A stretch of DNA of 64,000 nucleotides from Bacteroidia bacterium (GCA_030432635.1 JAUIMB010000002.1:124001-188000), one strand, 5' to 3'. Shown: positions 43,943-53,939, counted from the first letter of the stretch. Notes: a model not told the origin generated them from the sequence alone. Program-made: numbers and translations.

Positions 43943-46774
43943 ATGAAGACCTATATTCTATCTATCTTATTTATATTTACAACATTGATTTCTTTTAGTC
44001 AGGACAGTAATTCAGCCATTAAAAAATTCGGTGCTGCATACAATGATCGAGACATCTCAAAGATGGAAGCTGCCGCAGACGAATATTTGAGCTATGAATC
44101 TGAAAATTCCTGGCCATACATCTATAAGGCTTTTGTCCTTATTTTAAAGAATGATATCACCAATGCCAAAAAATATAGTCAAGCAGCACATCATCTCTAT
44201 CCCATTTTAGACAGTAACTATGCCATACAAAGCTATATTGCATTTTTGGAAGGAAATCTGGCAGAAGCTCAACGTACCATGAATTTTGCCTATCAGCTTA
44301 GCTTCGAGGAAAACGCTGTACAAAACACCATAGATGAACTCAATATGATGGAGCAAGTGATGAGCAAGGATTTTTCCACTTTAAAAACGTATGCCCAAGA
44401 AGCAAATGCCGCATCTAAGAATTCGTCAGTAATGATAAAACAATACAATGATTGTATAAATATGCGTTTTGAAGCCAAAAGCTGTGATATGGATGCAGCT
44501 TTAAAATACTACAATGGCTTTCAAACACAAAACCCAACAATAACTCTAAACGCAATATATTTCAAAGGATTGGCACACTATAAAAATGCCCAATGGAATG
44601 ATGCTAGAACAGCACTTGAAACGTTTGTCAATCATCCTGATGCCAGTAAATATGCCTCTGCTTACGCATTAGCCACTGCATATGAACGTTTGTCTTGGTA
44701 TGACGATTTTGATGCCAACAGATTGTATTTAATGACAAGTAAAGGCCTTGAGGCATTAAAAAAGTTTCCGTTTTCAACATACATTAAATGCGATCTTTTA
44801 TTTAGGAATGTCCTTGCCTTAAGGAATATGGGTAAAGAAAAGGAAGCTTTAGCTGCGACAGAGCAACTCTTGAAACTAGCTACCCAGCTCAATTATACAC
44901 GGAAGATTATTGAGGCGAATAATAGTATTGGTGTGTATTACATAAATAATTTTAGCTCTAACTCATCATCACTAGCCAATCAATACTTGAGCAAAGCTTA
45001 CAGTGATGCCATTCGATTTGGTGACAAACATCTTGAAAACAATGTAGCAATTAATTATGCCTTTGCGTTATGGAAACTAGGCAACAAAAATAGAGCAATC
45101 GAACTTACCAACAAGGCCTATGATTACAGAGTAAACAACGAACAATATGATGAAGCTCAAAATGCCGCTAACAATTTAGCTTTTATGCTTTTTGCAACCA
45201 ATGATTACACCAATGCCGCAAACTTCTTTAGGAAAGCTGTCAGTATAACCGAAGATCACATAAAAAACATGTCAGCCTCACAGCGTTTGGTAACCATGAA
45301 CAACCATAGCAGTGCCTATTCAGGTTTAATCATGTCACTCCAAAAACTCAACGACGCCAAAGCACTCTTTAGAGTTCAAGATATGAATAGAAGTAGATTG
45401 TTACGTACAAAATTAGACAAAAACCTACCTAGCGCAAGCTTAGTTCAAGTACAGCAAAATCTTAGCGATGATGACGTGTTATTATATTACTCGCAAGCCA
45501 CTCCTGGTGAAATGATCGTGAACGTAATCACGAAAACTTCTGCTTCAATAGGATACAATTTTCCGGTAGACGATTGGCTGTTGATCAAGAAAAAATTCAT
45601 TAATGCCGTCAACAAACAACCAAACTCACTTAACGGTTATGTGACCAAACTCAATGAGGAAATTATAGATGGTGTTGTGTATAGGCACCAAAGCAAGGAA
45701 AATGCTTTCAAGGCCAAGGATTTTGACCAATTTATCTCGTTATCGAGGGAACTACTACAGAGTAGTGATGGCGCAATGAAAAACCTTCAGGACACTTTTT
45801 TAAAACATTGGTATACCTTCCTCATTAGACCAATCGAGAGTAAAATAGCTGGAAAGAAACGCCTAATAATTAGCGCAGAAGGCGAGCTCAACACCATGCC
45901 ATTTGAAGCATTTATGGATAGCAACAACAACTATCTTATTCAAAAATACGATATCAAATACATTCCTTCAGCAACAGTTTGGTTATCACTTCGGAATCGA
46001 ACCTACTCTAACAGTAGAAAATCCTTACTCGCTATGGGTGGTGCTACTTATCAACCACAGGGAAGTATGGAAGGCTCTATTAGAAATGCTAACAGCCTAT
46101 ACGAATTGCAAGATGCAATAACAACAAAAATAAATACAAAAAACACCAACCTGTCTACCGAACTTAGTGCATTGGGTTTTGGTGGTGCCAATTACTTACC
46201 AGGTACTTTACGAGAAGTTGAAAATTTAAAGCAGATAGTACCTGAAGCAAAAATATTGGTCGGTGAACAAATGAAAGAAAGTGACATTAAGCGTCTCAAT
46301 ACATCAAACGAACTAGCCAATTATAAGTGGTTGCACATCGCAACGCATGGTTTTGCATTGAACAATATTCCAGAATTATCAGGCGTAATGATGACACAAC
46401 CTACACATGGTGATGGAAATGAAGATATGTTTTTGTTGGCTCATGAAATTGAAGGTTTAAATCTCAATGCAGACCTGGCTGTGCTAAGTGCATGTGAAAC
46501 AGCGTTAGGTAAGAGTTATGGAGGTGAAGGCATTAATGGCTTAAATTCTGCTCTGCTAACTGCTGGTGCCAACAATACTTTATTGAGCCTTTGGCCTGTA
46601 AATGATTCAGGAACAATGATATTTATGACAGAAGTCTACAACAATCTACATAATGGAAATATGAGCGTTGAAGATGCCACAAACCAAGCTAAGCGCAAAA
46701 TGCTCTCTGGTGTTTATGGTGCTGAGTTTGCCACTCCTGTGATTTGGGCTCCTTTTGTTTTAAATGGAAAATAA
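43943..46774 (+). CDS. exported TPR-CHAT protein (caspase-like peptidase)
   Basis: A 943-residue protein from ATG 43943, with a signal peptide ending at SFSQ. Residues of about 25-480 are TPR helices. The C-terminal 300 residues form a CHAT (caspase-fold) domain: the catalytic His (residue 802) in HIATHGF and Cys (residue 851) in VLSACETALGKSYGGEG are both present, with the usual GINGLNSALLTAGA tail. CHAT enzymes are proteases in gasdermin-, CRISPR- and cell-death-related systems, but this one is exported, so it acts in the envelope or outside. It follows its beta-propeller partner by 14 bases. Confidence 0.86.
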   Translation: MKTYILSILFIFTTLISFSQDSNSAIKKFGAAYNDRDISKMEAAADEYLSYESENSWPYIYKAFVLILKNDITNAKKYSQAAHHLYPILDSNYAIQSYIAFLEGNLAEAQRTMNFAYQLSFEENAVQNTIDELNMMEQVMSKDFSTLKTYAQEANAASKNSSVMIKQYNDCINMRFEAKSCDMDAALKYYNGFQTQNPTITLNAIYFKGLAHYKNAQWNDARTALETFVNHPDASKYASAYALATAYERLSWYDDFDANRLYLMTSKGLEALKKFPFSTYIKCDLLFRNVLALRNMGKEKEALAATEQLLKLATQLNYTRKIIEANNSIGVYYINNFSSNSSSLANQYLSKAYSDAIRFGDKHLENNVAINYAFALWKLGNKNRAIELTNKAYDYRVNNEQYDEAQNAANNLAFMLFATNDYTNAANFFRKAVSITEDHIKNMSASQRLVTMNNHSSAYSGLIMSLQKLNDAKALFRVQDMNRSRLLRTKLDKNLPSASLVQVQQNLSDDDVLLYYSQATPGEMIVNVITKTSASIGYNFPVDDWLLIKKKFINAVNKQPNSLNGYVTKLNEEIIDGVVYRHQSKENAFKAKDFDQFISLSRELLQSSDGAMKNLQDTFLKHWYTFLIRPIESKIAGKKRLIISAEGELNTMPFEAFMDSNNNYLIQKYDIKYIPSATVWLSLRNRTYSNSRKSLLAMGGATYQPQGSMEGSIRNANSLYELQDAITTKINTKNTNLSTELSALGFGGANYLPGTLREVENLKQIVPEAKILVGEQMKESDIKRLNTSNELANYKWLHIATHGFALNNIPELSGVMMTQPTHGDGNEDMFLLAHEIEGLNLNADLAVLSACETALGKSYGGEGINGLNSALLTAGANNTLLSLWPVNDSGTMIFMTEVYNNLHNGNMSVEDATNQAKRKMLSGVYGAEFATPVIWAPFVLNGK

Positions 46775-46899
46775 GAACAAAAACTGACATTTTTTCTGAA
46801 TGTCTTGATGAAACCATATTGGTATGACTTTTGAATAATTTTTTAGTACTTTCGTACTCCTCTTGACGTTTTGGAACTGCAATGTTTATAGTTTCAGAA

Positions 46900-47058
46900 A
46901 ACGAAAGGATTAATGCGGAGCAAATTGCGTTAAGGATTGATGCGGCATCCTTTTTGCTTGAGATAGACCTTTTCGACTGCGATTAAGGTGACAAAGCAAA
47001 AAGATACAGCGGAAAGCCTGACCCTCTGTAGTCTTTACGAAAGAGGGTAACGCCCAAA
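46900..47058 (+). ncRNA. structured non-coding RNA element upstream of ssrA
   Basis: Predicted from sequence pairing: a 10-bp perfect stem (CTTTTTGCTT 46950-46959 with AAGCAAAAAG 46994-47003), and a 7-bp hairpin (ACCCTCT 47021-47027 with AGAGGGT 47042-47048) followed by AACGCCC. A 12-base unit GGATTrATGCGG occurs twice (46907-46918, 46934-46945). The CAGCGGAAAGCCTGACCCTC segment is familiar from conserved intergenic RNAs of Flavobacteriia, possibly the Rfam Flavo-1 motif, recalled but unverified. No coding potential. It ends 15 bases before the tmRNA, so it may lie in the same transcript. Confidence 0.6.
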
Positions 47059-47073
47059 AAATAATTACTGAAA

Positions 47074-47467
47074 GGGGTCGACTGGTTTTGACAGCGAGAC
47101 TTATTAAACAGTAAGCACGTCGTGTAATGGCATTGATACACGTAAAAGGCTAGACCACATTTTAAACGGCGAGAATAACTACGCTTTAGCTGCCTAATCT
47201 GAATTATAGTAAGATTAAGCCTCGGCTCACTAGGTGAGCAAGCTTTATGTCTCCTGAAAGCCTTGGTTAATGGCGTTCTAATTAGAGGCATCGTAAATAT
47301 TGACTAAGATCGTGTAGCGCTTTGATGCACTTTCGAGATTAAAAAGCTAAGTGATGGATAGGTTGTCTTTTACCAGCCCATCATCGAAAACCCAAGAATA
47401 GACTAAGCGTGTAGAAAGCTCTTTGGTAGCTTGTTTGGACGAGAGTTCGATTCTCTCCGACTCCACA
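47074..47467 (+). ncRNA. ssrA: transfer-messenger RNA (tmRNA)
   Basis: The 5' end GGGGTCG pairs with CGACTCC at the 3' end (acceptor stem, one G-U), and GAGAGTTCGATTCTCTC forms the T stem-loop. The tag reading frame at 47168-47197 encodes GENNYALAA followed by TAA, a typical bacteroidetal tag for rescue of stalled ribosomes and degradation of the tagged protein. The terminal CCA is not encoded (ACA follows the stem), so it must be added. A terminator follows at once. A structured RNA precedes it by 15 bases. The 102-codon antisense frame over this region is spurious. Confidence 0.95.
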
Positions 47468-47472
47468 TAAAA

Positions 47473-47505
47473 CCCTTGTATTACCAATAAATACAAGGGC
47501 TTTTA
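47473..47505 (+). terminator. Rho-independent terminator of ssrA
   Basis: A 10-bp perfect stem (CCCTTGTATT with AATACAAGGG) around a 7-base loop, followed by C and a T-rich run, 6 bases after the tmRNA 3' end. Confidence 0.85.
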
Positions 47506-47836
47506 TTTTGGTTAATAATTTCGTTGGTTTTTTGTTTTAATTAGAAAATATTAATTACAAATTATATTTATTATGGATATTGAAAATCAGACTTTTCACA
47601 CGAGAATACATGTCTTAGATTTGGTAAAATACTATTCGTTTTTTTGATAAATTAATGAAATATACAGCTATTCTTGTCTTATTCTTTTAGTACATCTAAA
47701 ACAAAACAGTAGATTGTTGTCGAAATTTAATTAAAAATATCAAAATAGTTTGACTTTTTCCTTAACACCACCCACACGTTCTGAAGCTTTGTGTGCCTAG
47801 CCCATAAGTAGACAGAATGGACCACTTTTATTTCCC
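47506..47836. other. intergenic region between the ssrA terminator and the PBP gene
   Basis: About 330 AT-rich bases without a convincing gene. It lies between two transcripts that converge. I see no promoter, repeat or known RNA in it. Confidence 0.5.
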
Positions 47837-50149
47837 TTAACCTTTTTTATTTTGGTTCTTTTTCAAAAACGAAAATATCCCTTTTTTCTTTTTGGTTTTA
47901 TCGTCAGTGTCGGTTTCAAATTCACGCTCTTTTTTATCCTTTGTAAACAAACGTTTTAAAAACCCATCACGCTTTTCATCTTCGCACTCCAATGCTGCCA
48001 TAACCTCTTTTGAAGGAGTCTCAAATTTGGCTTGGGTTAGGGTAGCAAATTGTTGATTTTGATTTAGCTGTTTTAAAAACTGGGCCACAATTGGCAATGC
48101 AGAGTTGGCACCTTGTCCAATGGATGTATGACTAAATCCAATACGATGATCGTCATTTCCAACCCAAGACAACATAACTAATTTAGGACTTATACCAAGA
48201 AACCAACCATCCTTATTGTTTTGTGTTGTCCCAGTTTTTCCTGCAAGGTCATTTTGCAATCCGTATTGCGTTCTTAGACGCTGTGCAGTTCCAGAATTGA
48301 CGGTAGACTTCATCATCTCGATCATGGTTTGCCTTGTATCATTTGAGAAGACTTCAACCAAATTTTGCTTCTTTTCATCTTCATAGATAACATTACCCAT
48401 TTTATCTTCAATTTTTGTGATGTAATGAGGTTTGGAAATCTTACCATCATTCACATAACTTGTATAAGCACCAATGAGTTCGAGCATTGACACCTGTCCG
48501 GTTCCCAAAGCCAAAGAAGGTACTTCGGGTAATTCTGAAGAAATTCCCATCAATCTTGCCTGTGCGATAACTGTGTCAATTCCTACATCTTCCAATACCT
48601 TCACAGCTATGGTATTCACAGATTCGCTGATTGCCTTTTCAATTGAATAGTTTAGATGTCGATCGGTTTCTTCCTTTCCACCATTCGTTGGCGTCCAACC
48701 TTTTTGATTGGTATAGGTGATTTCCTTAACAGGATAATATGTACAAGGCGCCATCCCTTGTTCGAGTGCTGCAGTATATACAATTGGCTTAAACGTCGAT
48801 CCAACTTGTCGTTTCGAATCTGATACATGATCATATTTAAAATGGTCAAAGTTGATGCCTCCAACATAGGCTTTAATTGCTCCACTACTAGGATCTACAG
48901 CCACAAAACCAGCATTCAAAAATTTCATAGTGTGTTCTAAGCTGTCTATGATGGAGGCATTCCTTACCTCGTCTCCTTCCCATGAAAACAGCTTGAATTT
49001 ACTCTTAGCATTCAAGCTATCCATGATCTGCTTATCTGTCCATTGCTTCTTTTTTAGGGATTTATAAACATCCAACTCCTTGATGCGTTGATCCATCAAC
49101 GCTTTATGTTTTAGCCAAGGTGCATTTGCACCATAAGCCTTTTCAAATTGGGACTGCAAGGTCTTCATGTGACTCTTCATGGCGTTTTCGGCATAGCGCT
49201 GCATGTCAATGTCTAAAGTGGTATAAATCCTCAACCCATCCTTGTAAAGGTTATACGTTGATTGATTTGCCTTGTTCAAACTGTCCAATACGGTCTTGAC
49301 TTCCAAACGAATCTTTTCTCTAAAATAGGGTGCAATACCATTATTATGGCTAAACGTTCTGTAATCAACTTCGAGAGGCAACTGACTTGCTTTTACTTTC
49401 GTCGCTTCATCGATGTAACTATACTTTTCCATTTGCTGAAGCACAACGTCTCGACGTAATTGACTTCGCTCTGGAAAAAGTCTGGGATTATAACTATGTG
49501 TTGCTTTTAATGTTCCGACCAATGTTGCAGCTTGAGACAGGCTTAAGTCTGTTGCTTTGGTATTGAAAAACTTTTGGGAGGCACTTTCAATGCCGAAAGT
49601 ATTTTCACTGAAAGGTACTGTATTTAAGTATAATGCAATGATGTCTTCCTTTGTGTAAATACTTTCAAAGCGTTTGGCGATGATCATTTCCTTTAACTTA
49701 TTCACTGGCATTGAAAACCAACCAAAATCTTGTCTTCCATAGATATTTTTAGCCAATTGCTGACTAATCGTACTTCCGCCACCTGCTGATGTATCCTGCA
49801 TTAGAATGGATTTAAAAAACACCCGAAAAAAACTGCGGTAATCTACACCAGAATGTTCATAAAACCTTGAATCTTCTGTAGCTACCAACGCATTGACTAA
49901 ATGTTGTGGTAGTTGATCATAGGGCACAACTTGACGATCAAAAATAAAGTACTTTCCGAGTATTTCGGTATTTGCGTCCAAGACAACAGTGGCTTCAGCC
50001 TGTTTAATGGATTTCAATTCGTCGGTTGATGGTAACTTTCCCCAAAGTCCGATATACACCGAACACCAGAATAACAACATCAAGGTTAAACCCAATACAA
50101 TACCCTTTAACACACGTTTTAACCAAATTGATTTTAGGGAAATGCTCAT
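47837..50149 (-). CDS. class A penicillin-binding protein 1A
   Basis: A 770-residue bifunctional enzyme from ATG 50149 (MSISLKSIWLKRVLKGI); an ATG eight codons upstream is an alternative. One N-terminal transmembrane helix is followed by the GT51 glycosyltransferase domain (ATEDSRFYEHSGVDYRS, GGSTISQQLAKN, EDIIALYLNT) and a transpeptidase domain with SxxK (GSTFKP), SVN and KTGTT. The Lys/Glu-rich C-terminal tail is extra. It polymerises and cross-links peptidoglycan in the periplasm. The gene is transcribed away from the divergent small membrane gene. Confidence 0.93.
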   Translation of the reverse strand: MSISLKSIWLKRVLKGIVLGLTLMLLFWCSVYIGLWGKLPSTDELKSIKQAEATVVLDANTEILGKYFIFDRQVVPYDQLPQHLVNALVATEDSRFYEHSGVDYRSFFRVFFKSILMQDTSAGGGSTISQQLAKNIYGRQDFGWFSMPVNKLKEMIIAKRFESIYTKEDIIALYLNTVPFSENTFGIESASQKFFNTKATDLSLSQAATLVGTLKATHSYNPRLFPERSQLRRDVVLQQMEKYSYIDEATKVKASQLPLEVDYRTFSHNNGIAPYFREKIRLEVKTVLDSLNKANQSTYNLYKDGLRIYTTLDIDMQRYAENAMKSHMKTLQSQFEKAYGANAPWLKHKALMDQRIKELDVYKSLKKKQWTDKQIMDSLNAKSKFKLFSWEGDEVRNASIIDSLEHTMKFLNAGFVAVDPSSGAIKAYVGGINFDHFKYDHVSDSKRQVGSTFKPIVYTAALEQGMAPCTYYPVKEITYTNQKGWTPTNGGKEETDRHLNYSIEKAISESVNTIAVKVLEDVGIDTVIAQARLMGISSELPEVPSLALGTGQVSMLELIGAYTSYVNDGKISKPHYITKIEDKMGNVIYEDEKKQNLVEVFSNDTRQTMIEMMKSTVNSGTAQRLRTQYGLQNDLAGKTGTTQNNKDGWFLGISPKLVMLSWVGNDDHRIGFSHTSIGQGANSALPIVAQFLKQLNQNQQFATLTQAKFETPSKEVMAALECEDEKRDGFLKRLFTKDKKEREFETDTDDKTKKKKGIFSFLKKNQNKKG

Positions 50150-50273
50150 AAGTTGTAGTTTCTGATTGATCATTATGCCTTATATACGCTCTAAATGGCA
50201 CAATAGACGTTACGATTTGAATGCCATTTACATAATGATTATATTACAACAACGAATTACAATTCACTCTATT

Positions 50274-50513
50274 ATGCTAAGACTTTATCTTATAGGTATA
50301 TGTATTTTGATCATTGCCATTTTAGCCAATACCATCATTGTGAAGCTCGGACTGAAATCTTGGTATGATTTTATTGAAATGCTAAATTCAGAAGGCACAT
50401 CTACCCTCTCAAAAACTCGAGCTATAGATTATTTATGGTTATTTTTAGGCTATCCTTTGGTGTTGAGTTTAGGGTATCTGATAGGAGATAAATTATATCG
50501 TGCCCTACTGTAA
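50274..50513 (+). CDS. small membrane protein
   Basis: A 79-residue protein from ATG 50274 (MLRLYLIGICILIIAILANTI); a longer frame begins at 50166 but its first 36 codons look non-coding. Two hydrophobic segments are joined by a loop (KSWYDFIEMLNSEG). It lies between the divergent PBP gene and the Msr genes. No known family. Confidence 0.65.
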   Translation: MLRLYLIGICILIIAILANTIIVKLGLKSWYDFIEMLNSEGTSTLSKTRAIDYLWLFLGYPLVLSLGYLIGDKLYRALL

Positions 50514-50587
50514 GACAATGCAACGATTATCGACAAAAAAGAGATAAATTTCAATAATACATATAAAAACAGAAAGGACAATTAACT

Positions 50588-51043
50588 ATGCTCACCTGGA
50601 AAGATGTTATCAATTTTTCCGTAAACGGAAATCCAAAACCTGATATACGCGTTGAAAAAACAGAAACCGAATGGCAAGCACAATTAACACCTGAACAATT
50701 TCGTATTACACGACTTAAAGGTACAGAAAGAGCTCACAGTGGTGAACTTTGTAGTATTTATGATGCAGGCAAATACAATTGCGTGTGCTGTAACACTCCC
50801 TTGTTTGACTCTACTATTAAATTCAGCTCTGGTACAGGTTGGCCAAGTTTTACACAACCTATTAAGGTTAATGCCATTAAATATGATAGAGACACATCCT
50901 ACGGAATGGTTCGTGTGGAAGTGATGTGCAATACTTGTGATGCACATTTAGGTCATGTGTTTCCTGATGGACCAGAACCTAGCGGATTACGTTATTGTAT
51001 CAATTCAGAATCCATGATTTTAGAAAAGGAGACAGCCTTATGA
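50588..51043 (+). CDS. msrB: peptide-methionine (R)-S-oxide reductase
   Basis: A 151-residue MsrB. Zinc-binding cysteine pairs are visible (CVCCNTPLF and [12 protein letters not shown]), with [11 protein letters not shown], and the catalytic Cys in [10 protein letters not shown]. It reduces the R-epimer of methionine sulfoxide in oxidised proteins. No signal peptide is evident, so it is probably cytoplasmic. Its stop overlaps the msrA start by 4 bases (ATGA), so the two are translationally coupled. Confidence 0.95.
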   Translation: MLTWKDVINFSVNGNPKPDIRVEKTETEWQAQLTPEQFRITRLKGTERAHSGELCSIYDAGKYNCVCCNTPLFDSTIKFSSGTGWPSFTQPIKVNAIKYDRDTSYGMVRVEVMCNTCDAHLGHVFPDGPEPSGLRYCINSESMILEKETAL

Positions 51044-51579
51044 CCTCTAAAAATTTACAAATTGCCACCTTAGGCGGAGGTTGTTTCTGGTGTACAGAAG
51101 CTGTATTCCAAGAAGTTAAAGGCGTGGAAAACGTGGTTTCTGGTTATTCTGGCGGAAATGTTCCCGGAAAACCCACATACAGGGAAGTATGCTCTGGATT
51201 GACTGGTCATGCCGAAGTGATTCAAATTACTTTTGACGCTAATGTGATATCGTATGAGGATATTCTGGTAATTTTTATGACAACCCACGATCCAACTACA
51301 TTGAACCAACAAGGTGCAGATCGTGGCACGCAATATCGTTCTGTTATTTTTTACCACAATAATATTCAAAAAGAAACTGCCGAAACTGTTCTCAAGGAAC
51401 TGGCTGCATATTATGAAAATCCGATAGTCACTGAAATTTCAGAAGCTGTAATATTTTACGACGCTGAAAAAGAGCATCAAGACTATTATCGAAATCACCA
51501 ATCGCAAGGCTATTGTAGTTTTGTAATTACGCCAAAACTGATGAAACTTAGAAAGCTTCATGCCGATAAATTGAAGTAA
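51040..51579 (+). CDS. msrA: peptide-methionine (S)-S-oxide reductase
   Basis: A 179-residue MsrA from ATG 51040 ([18 protein letters not shown]), preferred over a frame that begins inside msrB. The catalytic motif [36 protein letters not shown] and SQGYC are all present. It reduces the S-epimer of methionine sulfoxide. Overlaps msrB by 4 bases; together they cover both epimers. Confidence 0.95.
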   Translation: MTSKNLQIATLGGGCFWCTEAVFQEVKGVENVVSGYSGGNVPGKPTYREVCSGLTGHAEVIQITFDANVISYEDILVIFMTTHDPTTLNQQGADRGTQYRSVIFYHNNIQKETAETVLKELAAYYENPIVTEISEAVIFYDAEKEHQDYYRNHQSQGYCSFVITPKLMKLRKLHADKLK

Positions 51580-51759
51580 ACCCAATCTCAACATATGTCT
51601 ATTATGTGAGATAGAACCCATGATTTCGCAAGTATAAATAGGTGTCGACTGCGCCTGTATACACGACAAAAACATGCTCAACCTGACTTATTTTGGTAGA
51701 AATCGAAAGCTCAATAATGAAGGTATTTATCCAATCGCAATTAAAAAAGACGCGTTGGG

Positions 51760-53121
51760 TTATTTCTTAATAAAAACAGTTTTTGGATTAACAAATTCCA
51801 TGATGCCTTCTTTGGACAGCTCTCTGCCATAACCGGATGCTTTAGTCCCTCCAAACGGCAACCTTGGATCGGATTTTACCATTTCATTTACAAAAAACGC
51901 ACCATCTTCTATAGCGTTAATCTTCATTTTGGCTTTTTTCACATCCTTTGTAAAAACCATTGTTCCCAAACCAAAATTAGTTTCCGATGCCAAGCGATAA
52001 GCTTCCTCTTCATCTTTAACCTTAACTACAGCAGCCACTGGGCCAAATACTTCTTCATCAAACAGTGGCATTCCTGGCTGAACATGCTCAACAATAGTAG
52101 GTTGGTATTGAGCTCCATTCCTTTGGTTTCCTAGTGTAATACTAGCTCCTTTTTCTAAGGATTTATGAACTTGTTCTTCTACTTCCTTAGCGAGAGTTTC
52201 AGAGGCCATGGATGCAATTTCAGTAGCTTCAAGCATAGGATTACCAAAGGTATATTTAGAAACATGAGATTTAAATTGACTCATGAAATCGTCATAGATT
52301 GCCTCTTCTACAATAAAGCGCTTTGCAGCTATACAACTTTGTCCAGCATTTTGCATGCGTGCCCAAGACATGGTTTTGATGTATTTCTTCAACTGAGCAT
52401 CCCTCAACACAATACAAGCATTATTGCCACCAAGCTCCAAAACGGTTTTCTTTAAATGCTTGCCAGACACTTCAGCAATTTTCCGTCCTGCAGCTTCACT
52501 TCCTGTTAAGCTAACCGCTTTAACAATTGGATGACCTATGACATCTTCGACTTGATCATGTGTAATCAATAGCGTCTGAAAACAGCCTTTAGGATAGCCT
52601 GCATCAAGGAACAGCTGTTCAATTTCCAAGGCACAACCAGTTGTTATGGAAGAATGTTTCAAAATTGCGGTATTTCCAGCTGTAAGCGTTGGTACCGCAA
52701 AACGCATCACTTGCCAAAACGGATAATTCCAAGGCATGATGGCCAAAATGGTTCCTAATGGGTCATAGCTTATAAAACTCTCCTCAGTGTCTGCTTCTAT
52801 CAATTGATCTGCTAAGAAATCTTCTGCATTCTTGATATAAAAGTCACAAACCCAAGCGCATTTTTCTATTTCCGCTACGCCTTGGGTAATTGGCTTACCC
52901 ATTTCCTTTGCCATAAGCTCAGCATAGCTGCGCTTTCGCTCTAAAAGTAATTCAGCTACATTTGACAACAGTTTACAACGCTTGTTTATGGATTTAGCTT
53001 TCCATTGTAGGAATTGATGCTTTGCAAGGATCAGTTTCTGTTCTAATTCACTATCAGAAATCAAGCTATAGGCTTTTAATTCTTCTTGGGTATAGGGATT
53101 CTTAGTGGTGATTGTGCTCAT
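51760..53121 (-). CDS. NAD(P)-dependent succinate-semialdehyde dehydrogenase type aldehyde dehydrogenase
   Basis: A 453-residue aldehyde dehydrogenase. It shows ILAIMPWNYPFWQVMRFA, AVSLTGSEAAGRKIAE, the catalytic Glu in LELGGNNACIVL and the catalytic Cys in NAGQSCIAAKRF, then PLFDEEVFGPVAAV. The overall length and motifs resemble the succinate-semialdehyde dehydrogenase Sad group. It oxidises short aldehydes to acids, in the cytoplasm. It is divergent from the nitroreductase gene. Confidence 0.88.
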   Translation of the reverse strand: MSTITTKNPYTQEELKAYSLISDSELEQKLILAKHQFLQWKAKSINKRCKLLSNVAELLLERKRSYAELMAKEMGKPITQGVAEIEKCAWVCDFYIKNAEDFLADQLIEADTEESFISYDPLGTILAIMPWNYPFWQVMRFAVPTLTAGNTAILKHSSITTGCALEIEQLFLDAGYPKGCFQTLLITHDQVEDVIGHPIVKAVSLTGSEAAGRKIAEVSGKHLKKTVLELGGNNACIVLRDAQLKKYIKTMSWARMQNAGQSCIAAKRFIVEEAIYDDFMSQFKSHVSKYTFGNPMLEATEIASMASETLAKEVEEQVHKSLEKGASITLGNQRNGAQYQPTIVEHVQPGMPLFDEEVFGPVAAVVKVKDEEEAYRLASETNFGLGTMVFTKDVKKAKMKINAIEDGAFFVNEMVKSDPRLPFGGTKASGYGRELSKEGIMEFVNPKTVFIKK

Positions 53122-53210
53122 TTTTTCTTATTAAAATAAAAGATTTTAAGTTTTTAAAAGGACAATTATTGACATTTAATATAATTTTAGGAATTATAAA
53201 ACATTGATAA

Positions 53211-53939
53211 ATGGAGAAAACCGTTTCTGATGCCATAGCATATAGACGTTCAACACGAGTTTACAAAAATGAACCCATTGACACTGAAAAAGTAAAACAA
53301 TGCTTGTTCAATGCGTCATTAGCACCAACGAGCAGTAATTTACAGTTATGGGAATTTTACCATGTTACTTCGGAATCTTTACTTAAAGAATTAGCTAAAG
53401 CGTGTTTTAATCAGAATGCGGCAAAAACAGCTCAACAATTAGTTGTTATAGTGACTCGAAAAGACCTTTGGAAAAAACGTGCAAAAGCAAACATTGAATT
53501 TCTAGACAAAGCATTTGACAAACCCGATTTAGAGCCAAGACTTTTAAAACGTAAAAAACAAGCAACTGATTATTATAACAAATTGATCCCAACGATTTAC
53601 ACTGACGTTTTTGGGATTTTAGGGTTTATCAAATATTGGATATTTCAGATCATAGGACTATTTAGACCTATTTACAGACAGACCAGACAAAGTGATATGC
53701 GTATCGTTGCCCATAAAAGTGCTGGACTTGCAGCTCAAAATTTCATGATTAGTATGGCTGCTATTGGTTATGACACTTGTCCGATGGAAGGTAGCGATAC
53801 ATTACGTGTTAAACAAGTATTGAAACTACCTCGAGGTGCAGAAATTAATATGGTCATTGGATGTGGTATACGAGATGAAAAGGGCATTTATGGACCACGT
53901 TTTCGCGTTCCTTTTGAAGAGGTTTACTTTGAAAGCTAG
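53211..53939 (+). CDS. nitroreductase-family flavoprotein
   Basis: A 242-residue protein of the FMN-dependent nitroreductase family: AIAYRRSTRVYKNEPI, LAPTSSNLQLWEF, AGLAAQNFMISMAAIGYDTCPMEG and MVIGCGIRDEKG. A central hydrophobic insertion (FGILGFIKYWIFQIIGLF) is larger than usual and may associate with a membrane. The natural substrate is unknown. It converges on dsbD, with its stop next to the dsbD stop. Confidence 0.86.
   Translation: MEKTVSDAIAYRRSTRVYKNEPIDTEKVKQCLFNASLAPTSSNLQLWEFYHVTSESLLKELAKACFNQNAAKTAQQLVVIVTRKDLWKKRAKANIEFLDKAFDKPDLEPRLLKRKKQATDYYNKLIPTIYTDVFGILGFIKYWIFQIIGLFRPIYRQTRQSDMRIVAHKSAGLAAQNFMISMAAIGYDTCPMEGSDTLRVKQVLKLPRGAEINMVIGCGIRDEKGIYGPRFRVPFEEVYFES

Noticed and set aside
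46786-46804. hairpin GACATT/AATGTC after the TPR-CHAT gene
   Set aside because: Only 6 bp and not followed by a T run, so too weak to call a terminator.
46983-47291. 102-codon minus-strand open frame
   Set aside because: It is antisense to the tmRNA and the structured RNA upstream, with no protein features.
47426-47467. tRNA-like end near 47.4 kb
   Set aside because: It is the 3' T-arm and acceptor half of the tmRNA, not a separate tRNA.
51439-51681. 80-codon minus-strand frame
   Set aside because: Overlaps msrA in antisense; no evidence of coding.
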